A stretch of 64,000 nucleotides of DNA from positions 1,054,001 through 1,118,000 of the forward strand of contig JAQSEB010000142.1 of assembly GCA_030063045.1 (NCBI GenBank), given 5' to 3'. Under the pieces are notes generated by a model. It was not told where the DNA came from and ran no database searches. It saw only the letters and a list, made by a program, of their open reading frames with translations. Of this stretch, positions 31,619 to 41,324 are shown one piece after another. The stretch comes from Pratylenchus scribneri (lineage: Eukaryota > Nematoda > Chromadorea > Rhabditida > Pratylenchidae). The position numbers and the translations under genes are program-made. The number at the start of each line of letters is the position of its first letter. Positions within the stretch are counted from its first letter, which is position 1.

Positions 31619-32110
31619 CTGTTCCAATGATCTGACAGTGTTTTGAACCCATAGGATATTTTGGGCAGAGCATTTCAATGATCAGACATAGGATTGACAA
31701 TGTTTTGATGCCAATATAATATTTTGGGCAGAGCATTTCAATGATCAGATATAGGATTGACAATGTTTTGATGCCAATATAATATTTTGGGCAGAGCATC
31801 TCAATGATCTGACATAGGATTGGCAATGTTTTTATGCCAAAATGATATTTTGGGCTGAGCATTTCAATGACCTGACATAGGATTGGCAATGTTTTGATGC
31901 TCATATGATATTTTGGGCACAGGCATTTCAATGATCTGGCAAAGGATTGGCAATGTTTTGATGCTCATATGATATTTTGGGCACAGGCATTTCAATGATC
32001 TGGCAAAGGATTGGCAATGTTTTGATGCCCATATGATATTTTGGGCAGAGGCATTTCAATGATCTGACAAAGGATTGGCAATGTTTTGATGCCCATATGA
32101 TATTTTGGAA
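31619..32110. repeat. 63/64-bp minisatellite, about 8 units
   Basis: The marker GATATTTTGGGC recurs at about 31660, 31723, 31786, 31849, 31912, 31976 and 32040, with a final partial unit near 32104. The first spacings are 63 and the later ones 64, due to one extra base (GCACAGGC against GCAGAGC). The open frame on the minus strand is a result of the 63-bp period and breaks where it becomes 64. Confidence 0.8.
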
Positions 32111-32597
32111 TTTCGCTTTGGGCCAAATCAGCATTCCCTACGATCGCCTCCAGGCATTAATTGCAGCTTTTTACAATTCAGCTTTTATTTGTCCCAAATG
32201 TTGCCAATGGTAAAAATTTACCCGAATGATGGCCAGCAACTGTTGCCCTTTTACAATATAACGAATTTAATCAGGCATTGATTCCGTTTCTGTTCCCTGT
32301 CTAAACAAATTCGGATCTCCTGGAGGCGGGATTCGTTCGATAATATCTACTCAAATTTTGGCCACGGAACGACAAAAAGGTCAATAGATATTCATATTAC
32401 TCTATTCCACCCCAAAGATTTGTATTGTATTTTTAATAATGTGTACCCATCTAATCATATCATCGAGGAAATAAAATCAACGGAATTAGAGATCAATGCC
32501 TGTTTAGAATATGAGAAAAGATGGCACACACAAATATCCCTCCTTCATAAAATCGCGACGCAACAAAAACCCATCTTTCGTCTTTAAACAAATAAAA

Positions 32598-33089
32598 AAT
32601 ACGCACCATTTAAACATCGTCATTGCCCTGCAGGTTCATGTCCTCTTCAATATCATCTCCAACATCATCCCTATTATTATTGCCACTACCATCCATATCC
32701 TCTTCATCCAAATTCGCATCCACATCCATTTCACCATTTTCCTGCCGGCGATGCCCATTTTCCTCCTTCTCTCCATATTATTCCCATTTTCCCGCCGGCG
32801 CTAATCATTTTCCTCATCATCATCATCACCTTCATAATTATCATCACCTTCATCATTTTCCTCAGAAGGAGGTTGTTGACGAGTTGCCAATTGCCGAAGG
32901 CATCCCATCAAACAAGAATTGAACATGCGCTGTCGCGCTGTTTCACCCCAATGATGCTGTCATCACTGTCACCTTCTTCATCGCGCATTTGTTGCGCCAA
33001 TTCCTCACCCTCTTCTCCTTCCACCTCTTCTCCTCCGAAACGAGCAGCCACTGAATTTCGTGGAATTGGCGATATTCATGGGTCCTCTC
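32598..33089 (-). pseudogene. Acidic coding remnant, frame broken
   Basis: After an acceptor (TTGTTTCAG, ending at 33090) the minus strand has protein-like pieces in different frames: GGEEVEGEEGEELAQQMRDE, then RQRMFNSCLMGCLRQLATRQ with an EGDDDDEEND end, then GEMDVDANLDEEDMDGSGNN ending QGNDDV. Acidic C-terminal tails of this kind occur in many nuclear proteins; I cannot name the family. It needs at least two frame changes, so it is either a pseudogene or has introns I cannot place. Confidence 0.35.
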
Positions 33090-33322
33090 CTGAAACAACA
33101 AAAAAAATGTGTTTGTTTCCAAAAATTTTAAATCAAGAGAAAATTTTGGGGGAAACGGCACACAAACACCCATCAATTTCATTATTTCGTGTAATTTATA
33201 ATCTAATTTGCCCTATATTTTGATGATTGATTTTTAATATCATCATCTCAAATGGCGCATAGCAAGGCCGGCTAATAATAGGAACTATTTTACAGTGCCA
33301 AAATTTGTGGCATTAAAAAAAC

Positions 33323-33974
33323 TACCGTAAAACTTCTATTAGAAGCCCCGAGGCTTATAAATTTCAGAGACCCTCCAGAGAGGGCTTCTAATAGAGCGGG
33401 GGCTTCAAATAGAGCGGGGGCTTATAAATTTCAGAGAGGAAAAATTGATTAAAAGTAAAATTTTTCAATAAAATTTGCAACAAATCAAAACAAGTTTTTG
33501 CAGTCCAAAACATATTTTTACAACATTTTTTTAAAATTTTTATTTATTAAGATGTTTTTGGTAATTCTAAACATTTTTAGAACATGTTTTTAAAATTTAC
33601 AACATTTTTTATCATTCAAAACATGTTTTTTAAGATGTTTTTACGATTCCAAACATGTTTTTAAGATGTTTTCTGCAATACCAAACATGTTTTCGGCGAT
33701 CCCAAACATGTTTTTTCGATTATAAACATTTTTTCGAACATGTTTTTGGAAATCACAACATTTTTTTTCAATTAAAAACATATTTTTATCATTAAAACAT
33801 GTTTGTCTATTCGAAAAATAAAAGTTGAAAAATTTTGAAGGATGGGGGGCTTCTAATAGAGCGGGGGCTTCAAATAGAGCGGGGGCTTATAATTTTCAGA
33901 GACCATCTAGAGGGGCTTCTAATAGAGCAGGGGCTTCAAATAGAACGGGGGCTTCTAATAGAAGTTTTACGGTA
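33323..33974. mobile_element. TACCGTA-ended palindromic element, long copy
   Basis: Ends TACCGTAAAACTTCTATTAG and the complement. Arms carry AATAGAGCGGGGGCTTCAAA strings. The centre (about 33480-33810) has many AAACATGTTTTT palindromes, often about 30 bases apart. Confidence 0.65.
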
Positions 33975-34059
33975 AACATATTTCATTGAGCGAATTCATC
34001 ATTTTAATTTCCCCTACTGTATTCCTCCTCTTTCATCCACCATTCCCTTCAACATTCAC

Positions 34060-34224
34060 CTATTCATTCATTTCCTGATCATTCATTTGCCCATTCTCAC
34101 GCACTTCTTCATCCTCTGTTAACCATCCTCCAGCGCGCATGGCCTCACGCACGTCACTTTCTCGATTGGCAATTTCCTCCAGAACTGATCGAAATTTCGG
34201 CATGATAGCATCCAATTTCATGGC
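34060..34224 (-). pseudogene. Exon-like frame, C-terminal fragment of an unknown protein
   Basis: After a TTTTTAG acceptor the frame starts AMKLDAIMPKFRSVLEEIAN, continues RESDVREAMRAGGWLTEDEE and stops at 34060-34062. The composition looks coding. No upstream exon was found in the next few hundred bases, so it may be a stray last exon or a relic. It may be related to the remnant at 32598-33089, since ATGAAATTG also occurs upstream of that one. Confidence 0.35.
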
Positions 34225-34627
34225 CTAAAAACGAAAAAAATATTCCCAGGCGCAGCAATTTAAAAATGATAAAGAAAAGTCAAAAAAATATTATTATTAT
34301 TTTTCTAAATAAACAAAGATAATAACTGTGCAAACAAACAGTTAAGCAAGCTGAAATACAGTAAAATTGGGGAAAGCGCTCTAGTATAGCCAATTTAGGA
34401 ATGCACAAAAATGTGTGTGTGCCAGTGACAATTCAACAAGGAATTGAAGTTCAGTGAATGAATGACCCAATTTTACTTTCCCAAATTAATCATCATCATC
34501 CTCATCCTCAATCATCATCCTCATCCACATATTCGGCAATTTTTTTACTCATTCCATTGTTCACATAGAATCCCATTTTCTCATTTCATCAATGATGAGA
34601 ATGGGTTTGCTATTCGCCTCCAATTTC

Positions 34628-34750
34628 CATCAATCACCATTCACAGTGATTTTTTGGTTAAAAAAATCAGAGATCCAAAATGCCCTGAGGGAAAAATTTT
34701 GATTTTTGATTTTTTTAACCAAAAAATTAACTGTGAATGGTGATTGAAAT
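34628..34750. repeat. Short hairpin repeat
   Basis: ATCACCATTCACAGTGATTT and AACTGTGAATGGTGATTGA pair around an AT-rich loop, with TTTTGGTTAAAAAAATC strings continuing the arms. Confidence 0.6.
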
Positions 34751-35256
34751 GGTAAATTTTTTCTTCTTTTTATCAGGGTTTTGGAAAAAGTCGGTTTCGT
34801 TTTGATGAGAAAATCACTGTTATTTTGAGACTGAAATTGGGAATTTTAAATTTAAAAATCAACACAATTTTCAGATCCAAAAGGAGAAGGGATCAGTGCG
34901 CCGAGGATAGTAGGGTGAGAAAGAATGTATTTTTAGGGGAGTAGGGTGAGAAAGAATGTATTTTTTGGGGAGTAGTGTCTAGTGTGAGAAACCTTTTTAT
35001 CTTCGCTCGAAAAAGCCGAGCCCTAATAAGAAATATATAATCTTTTTTGACTTGATTTATCAATTGAGTGAAATTTTATGAGTCAATATAAATTATTTTA
35101 TAGTTACAATCTTTTCACTTTTTTATTGTTTTTCTGTAAATTAAATATTTGAATTATAAATATAAATTCGACAGTCCTTTGGATTATAAAATTTTTTATA
35201 ATTTTTTTGGATTCCATTTTCATTTCATTCTCTCTTTTATTAAATGAAAATTGAAT

Positions 35257-36600
35257 TCAAACTCCATTTATTGCAAAGAAGATATACATAATCACTAGAA
35301 CAATAACTGGAGCCAAATTGATAAGGCTTATAAATGCCTTAAGCACTGGTAAACCAAATAAAACGCATAAGAAAAAAAAGCCTGAATGCAAAGAAAAATT
35401 CATTTTAAAAATTATACTGAAAATGAATAAATTATTTGGATTATTTGTATTATTATTAAAGATAGTTTTTCATTGTCGAAATATTTTATAAAAAATTAAA
35501 TTAGCTGAAAAATAGTGAAATTATATAAAAGAAAAGCTCGAAAAATTGTAACGGTTCATTTTCATTATGTTTTGGCTTATTAATTTTAATCAAACCAATT
35601 TAGTTTTGAACCAAAAACCAATAGTTTGTTTAAAATTTTAATATTCTTTAATTTTGATCAAACCAAGACAAATTTTATATAATTCGATGGGTCTTATCCA
35701 ACTCTATAAAATTATATAGGTTTATTTAATTATAATAAAATATGATACATTATATTTATTTCTGCTTTTTGTATTCACTTCTACTTTCGAAAAATTAAAT
35801 ATATCTTTTTACTCACCCAAAAAAATGAGTTCTTGTCCTTCTAGTCGTTTTACTCTTCCAACACGATGATGACGGCCATATTTCTTTATTACTCCTTCAT
35901 AAGTTATTGCATGTAAATTTTCGTCCAAAATTTTTGAAGCCAAATTATCATCACCATCCAAAAATTTTGCCATAATTTTTGTGACAACTTTGAACATTGA
36001 AATAGTCGACATTTTTTTGCTTCCAACAAATTTTTCAACACCCAAAAATTTTGCTATTCCATTGTTCTCTAAAATAATCTTCATCAATTTTTGTTCCTCT
36101 TTCATCGCTTCCTTCAATTCTTTTGTTTCCTTTAATAGTTTTGCAATTTCGGAATTTGTTACCCCAAATTTTTCAATTTTTTCCAATTCGTTAAAAATGA
36201 TATTTCTTTGATTTTTTGCCTCTTCTGATTTTATTAATATTTTCATATTTTGCTTAAGTCGAATTTCAAGTTTATTCTTTTTCTCAAAATTTGTTTCTTC
36301 ACAAATTTTCTTCATCAAATCGTTAATAATTTTCAAAAATTTTGATCCATTTTCGTTTTGATTTTCCATATTTTTTAATCCATTTTCATTTTGATAATTG
36401 AAATTTTCTATAAAATTGCAAATATTTTCGTTTATTTGGGCGACATTTTTGCTGTTCCATTTCCAATCATTTTTTATCAACTCTGAAAATAAAAATTAAA
36501 TTACTTTTAATTTTAAAGATAAATTACCTTCTATGATGGATCCATTAATCATTCCAAATAAAATAAATAAAATTGTAAAATTGAAAGATATGCAAATCAT
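35257..36600 (-). CDS. RVKR-tail secreted/membrane family, copy B, 287 aa
   Basis: Exons 36600-36528, 36482-35817 and 35381-35257; 864 bases, open throughout. Residues 1-20 (MICISFNFTILFILFGMING) form a signal peptide. The body begins ELIKNDWKWNSKNVAQINEN and includes two QNENG repeats. A long charged helical stretch follows (KLLKETKELKEAMKEEQKLM). Near residue 235 HHRVGRVKR provides an R-x-K-R site of the type cut by furin-like convertases. The last exon is a hydrophobic segment of about 40 residues (GFFFLCVLFGLPVLKAFISL and on) with almost no cytoplasmic tail. A plausible reading is a precursor anchored by its C-terminus, with the large part released after RVKR cleavage; that is inference. 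The first intron is 45 bases. The second (35382-35816) holds a decayed palindromic element. Confidence 0.78.
35545..35735. mobile_element. Decayed palindromic element in intron 2 of copy B
   Basis: Contains AACCAAGACAAATTTTATATA and TTCGATGGGTCTTATCCAACT-like strings in weakened form, in the same intron position as 23240-23480. Confidence 0.4.
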
Positions 36601-36990
36601 TGAAAATTTTGTAAATGAATTTAATTTTTTATTAAAAATTTTATCTTTTTTTTATGCCATCCTAACCTGATGGAATATTTATATCTGGCACTTTCTGAAT
36701 AATATTTCATTTTCAGTTCACTTTAAGTCCCGAAATTTTTTGCTTTTCCTATGATCGATCATATTTAGTTCATTTTAAGAACTGGATATTTTTAATTTTC
36801 CATCATATTTCAGTTCATTTTACGGCCTGAAATGTTTGCTTTCTCATAGGTGTCATATTTAGTTCATTTATCGACCACAGGTATTTTTGATTTCCTAAAT
36901 ATTCATCATATTTCAATCATTTATTTGGTTCGAAAAGGAGTTCACTTTGCAATATCGGGATTTGGTTTGTTATTTAAACGCTATATGCCA
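36601..36990 (-). promoter_or_regulatory. Shared upstream region of the RVKR-tail family, copy B
   Basis: On the minus strand GTGCCAGATATAAATATTCC and CAGGTTAGGATGGCAT lie about 60-95 bases before the ATG. Further upstream a unit of about 50 bases (CATATTTAGTTCATTTTA followed by a GGCCTGAAATTTTTGCTTTC type block) occurs about four times with variation. It is the fullest of the three copies of this region. Confidence 0.62.
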
Positions 36991-39477
36991 ATTCTGCCTA
37001 TAATAATATCAATTGCCAAATGATGATCCAGAAAAGTTATTTTATTTCAACACAGTTATTAAAAGCAGAAATGGTGTGAAAATTGGAAAAGAATGACGAA
37101 CAATTTCACACCAATATTTTGTATATCTACAATATTTAATGTTGATTAAAATTGTCTTTAGAATTATAAATATCACAATTGCAAATTGCAAAAATATATT
37201 TTTTCACACCAATATTTTGTATATCTAATATATTTAATGATGATTCTAATTGTCTTAGAAATTTAAATTCACGATTGCAAATTGCAAAAATATATTTTTT
37301 AGCCCAATTTAAAAAAGTTTTGGAATTGGATTTATTTTGATCTTTCCATTTAGGGAGTCATGATTATTAAGGCTCTTAATTAAAGTTAAATAACTTTTTC
37401 ATGCGGAGCTTTAAATATGCTTATAAAACAAAAAAGCATTTTTAACTTGATTTGAACTCAAAATATTGAATTTTATGATCACTTTTTTAACTTTTGATCA
37501 CTTTTTTTCGCGATTTATTTAACTTTTTAACTTTTATATCAATTAATTAAAATTGAATATAAATTGCAGCAGAAAAATTTCATTTATGAAAATATGGACT
37601 TGGGGGGTTTTCGAGTATGGCAAATTCAAATATGATATTAGTTTTGTGATTCGCCCAACAGTGGGTTTGCAAACAGGTTTAGAATATGTTCAAAAAGTGG
37701 AAATTTTGTCGGAATTGGGTGAAAATTAGGATTCTTGGGTATTCGGGTTAAGAGAGTGCAAAAATGAGATGATTTTGTGATCTGCCCAAAGTCTGGTTTA
37801 CAAACCGGTTCAAAAAAATTAAATTCGTGCTCACGATTTCAAAAAAAGGGGGGGGGGGCGAGCGAGGCGAGCCTAACCACGAACTTCAAAAAAGGGGAGG
37901 CGAGAGCCTGCCCACGACCCTAAAATAATTTCAAGATCCGAATCACTAGGGTAGGGACCCTATTTTCCATCTGTCTATGGTTCGCCATAAATAGTCAAAA
38001 ACTACATCCATTCACCTGGCCGAGGTATGATGTTTGAAAAAAAATTAAAGCGCGGATCTCATTTTCCATAATGAGCTCATCATCCCTATCTAGAAATAAC
38101 AATCTCATCAAAACTGTTATTAATGCCTGAATTCAAACGAATTTAAATGAGCATCTTGAATTTATTTATCAATCGGGTTGTTGTGGATCCTAAACCACAA
38201 CAATTTTTATGAACTTTTTCGTTGGAAAAGGAAATGATCATTAATCCAAAATTGACATTCCCCTCTTTTCACTCATTTTTCTCCATTTCAACTATTTCAG
38301 TTGATCGATGATTGGATGTTTGTATTCTGTTGGAGTCAATTGGGGATTCATTGATGGGTAATGGAATTGTTGGATTGAATGCGGCTTCTTCTTATAAACG
38401 ATAAATCCCAACCCATTCTCTTCCACCTTGTTTTATTCTCTGCTTAATCTTTTTAATATTTCATTCTTTTGTTTTTTAAACTTCAATTTTAATACTCTTT
38501 GACTTGTTCAGGCGCTATATAAATCGTTATCCACCCCAAACATTTACCATTCGCTTTGTAAAATTTTCAATCAACTTTGCTATCAAAATCACAACAATTT
38601 TTCTTCGATGTTGAATAAATAAAAATAAATTAATTAAATCAAATAAATTGTCTATAATTGGAAAATTAGGATTGAAATGAGAATTGAATTTGGACCGATC
38701 AAAACGAGTCAAGGGTCTTCCAACCAATTCCCCTTTTTGGTTTGCTCTTCAATTGAAAAGATTTTCCTTCCCTTAAATCCCTCCAAATTCCAACAAATTT
38801 TGGCCTGATCCACTCACCCAACAGCAGAGCACCAGGACACGGGTATATGGGTATAAATAAACTTCTTAAAATTAAATCTTTTTTTCTTTATTTTCATTGC
38901 TTTTCGAATAATTAGATATTTATCTTAAAGAAAATGCATATGTCGGCTGGATGGACAAGGTGGAGCAATACTCGCGCTGGTTTTTTCCCTGGTTCAGACG
39001 GTCTACCAAAAAAATAGAATAAAATTTATCCGATGTTGAAAATGATGGTCGAATGGAAGGGGGAGCCGCGAAAATAGGTGGAATGGGGGAAGGCTTAAAT
39101 AGGCCCCCAAAAGGGACGTACAAATTGAGAATGGATTGGGAGAGGAAATGAAGTGGCCAAAGGCCAATGGAATGGAATGTGAGGGTAAAAAACAAGGTTG
39201 GATAGGACAAAATCGATTGGATGGTGGATGGAATGAAAAATAGGTTAAACGAATGTGAAAATGAAAAGTCAAAACCCAAGAAAAGGTGGAATGGGGTAGG
39301 GGGTAAATTATGCATAAAATCATCATAAAATCAAATAAATCCATCAAATTTGTTCGTCGACGAATTGCGGCGACAGCATATATAAAATATAAATTTGACA
39401 GTCCTTTTGGAATTTGGATTATAATTTTGTATTCCATCATTTTCTTGCATTCTCTCTTTGTTAAATGAAAATTGAAT
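36991..39477. other. Intergenic between copies B and C
   Basis: No supported gene. It contains two similar stretches (about 37095-37200 and 37205-37300, sharing CACCAATATTTTGTATATCT), a probable diverged copy of the 24449 element (37600-37810), a G-run near 37848 and a fragment of the interspersed repeat (37940-38165). Minus-strand frames at 38920-39440 are Phe/Pro-rich and overlap each other in two phases; I do not call them genes. Confidence 0.4.
37940..38165 (+). repeat. Interspersed repeat, fragment
   Basis: GGACCCTATTTTCCATCT matches 19998-20015, and AATGAGCTCATCATCC with ATAACAATCTCATCA matches 25990-26030. Confidence 0.55.
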
Positions 39478-40996
39478 TCAACGTCCGGTCCTCATCAAGA
39501 AAATTAAGAATATCGCGGCATTCAGAATGATAAGAGGAGTCACATCAAATTTTATAGATGCCAAAAACAGGGATACAAAAATGAAATAGCATATGAAAAA
39601 CACACCTGAATTGGAAGAAAAAGACACATTAAAAATGATATTCTGAAAATGAATTAATTTAATATGGATAATTTGTATGTATTATTATTAATATGTCTTT
39701 TCATTGTCAACATAATTGGTAAAAAGAAAATATTTTATTTGATAAAAAAAACACTAAAATTACTCTGTGGAAAGATCGAAAAGATTATAAATGTTACGAT
39801 GGGTCTTGACCAATTCTATCCAATCATATATAGTTTATATGGACATTTCGACAGTGGACATTTCGACAATAAGCTAGGACTTTTCGACACTGAAGGAAAA
39901 ACCTATAAACCGGTTATAATAAATCATATACCAATCGACGCTTCTCGATCGCGACGCGTCGAGTGGTATATAAATGTGCAAAAATAATAAAGGTTTATAG
40001 GTTTTTTTCCTTCACTGTCGAAAAGTCCTAGCTTATTTTCGAAATCCACGGTCGAAAAATACGCCGCTGTCGAAATGTCAACTGTCGAAATGTCCTAGAG
40101 ACCTTATATTTTATATATAGGATAAAATAAAATGACTGATAATTAATTCGTCATTATGTATTATTCTATGGGTTTATTAAATAATAAATTTAACAATTAC
40201 GCAAAATCTTATTGATTTCTTCGGGTGGTAATTTATTGATTTTTTCGTTTTGTCCTTTATTGATTTCTTTGTGTTGTCGTTTTACTCTTCCAACATGATG
40301 ATGACCGCCATATTCTCCAATTTCTCCATCATAAATTGTAAAATTTTGGTCTAAGATTTTTGACGCCAAATTATCATCACCATCCAAAAATTTTGCCATA
40401 ATTTTTGTGACAACTTTGACCATCAAGGTAGTAGACATTTGTTTGCTTCCAACAAATTTTTCAACACCCAAAAATTTTGCTATTCCATTGTTCTCTAAAA
40501 TAATCTCCATCAATTTTTGTCCCTCTTTCATCGCTTTCTTCAATTCTTTTGTTTTCTTCAATTGTTTTGAAATTTCAGAATTTTTTCCCTCAAATATTTT
40601 TTCAATCTTTTCCAATTCGTTAAAAATTATTTTTCGTTGATTTTTTGCTTCTTCCGATTTCATTAATATTTTTAAATTTTCTTTAAGCTGAATTTCAAGT
40701 GTATTCTTTTGTTGTGAATTTGTTTCTCCACAAATTTGCTTCATCAAATCGGCAATAATTTCCAAATTTTTTAATCCATTTCCGTTTTGGTTTTCCAAAT
40801 TTTCTATAAAATTGCAAATATTTTTGTTTATTTCGGCGACATTTTTGCTGTTCCATTTCCAATCATTTTTTATCAATTCTGAAAATAAAAATTAAATTAC
40901 TTTTAATTTTAAAGATAAATTACCTTCTATGATGGATCCATTAATCATTCCAAACAAAATAAATAAAATTGTAAAATTGAAAGATATGCAAAACAT
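39478..40996 (-). CDS. RVKR-tail secreted/membrane family, copy C, 292 aa
   Basis: Exons 40996-40924, 40878-40201 and 39605-39478; 879 bases. Signal peptide MFCISFNFTILFILFGMING, body start ELIKNDWKWNSKNVAEINKN, coiled-coil-like QLKKTKELKKAMKEGQKLME, then HHHVGRVKRQHKEINKGQNE. After the RVKR site this copy has about 20 extra residues (NEKINKLPPEEINKIL). Without splicing the frame would stop at 40190-40192. A GTAATT donor at 40200 restores the family phase and joins the hydrophobic last exon (VFFICYFIFVSLFLASIKF), ending RTGR. I prefer the spliced form because both sister copies have the same exon. Intron 2 (39606-40200) contains a palindromic insertion that the sisters lack. Confidence 0.75.
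39841..40095. mobile_element. Palindromic GACATTTCGACAGT element in intron 2 of copy C
   Basis: Ends GGACATTTCGACAGT and ACTGTCGAAATGTCC. Inner arms run through AGCTAGGACTTTTCGACA and the AAACCTATAAACC block. The centre has ACCAATCGACGCTTCTCGAT and GCGACGCGTCGAGTGGTAT, the most GC-rich form of the shared core. It is absent from copies A and B, so it arrived after they separated. Confidence 0.65.
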
Positions 40997-41260
40997 TATA
41001 AATATTGTAAAATGAAATTAATTTTTATGCCATCCTAATCTGGCGGAATATTTATATCTGGCACTTTCTGAATATTATTTCATTTTTAGTTCATCTTAAG
41101 GCCCGAAATTTTTGCTTTTCCATTGATCGATCATATTTAGTTGATTTCTATGAACTGGATATTTTAGATTTCCCATCATATTTTAGTTCACTTTACGGCC
41201 TGAAATTTTTGCTTTCTCATAGGTTGCATATTTAGTTCATTTTATGTCGCAAGTGGAATG
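40997..41260 (-). promoter_or_regulatory. Shared upstream region of the RVKR-tail family, copy C
   Basis: The same TATA-like block (GTGCCAGATATAAATATTCC) and the same alternating TTTAGTTCATTTTA and CCTGAAATTTTTGCTTTC strings as at the other copies. The block ends just before the satellite array, which starts about 65 bases further on. Confidence 0.6.
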
Positions 41261-41324
41261 ATTTTTTAATTGTTCTGATGAATCATAAAAAACAAAGAAA
41301 CACCAAAATTCGCTTTTCAATATT

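Larger units (their letters stand above)
30903..35160. other. Intergenic with repeats and coding remnants
   Basis: Holds a hAT-like terminal fragment near 31178-31285 (GGTCGGCAAGGCGCC), the 63-bp minisatellite, an acidic coding remnant (32598-33089), a palindromic element (33323-33974), an exon-like frame (34060-34224) and a short hairpin (34628-34750). No complete gene seen. Confidence 0.4.

Noticed and set aside
38920..39440. Two overlapping minus-strand frames (131 and 145 codons)
   Set aside because: Phe/Pro/His-rich in two phases of the same G-rich tract, with no start context, splice logic or partner that supports coding.
35257..40996. RVKR-tail family as viral envelope-like proteins
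   Set aside because: Signal peptide, R-x-K-R site and C-terminal hydrophobic segment resemble that layout only in general terms. There is no fusion-peptide-like segment after the site, no cysteine pattern and no polymerase or capsid gene nearby.
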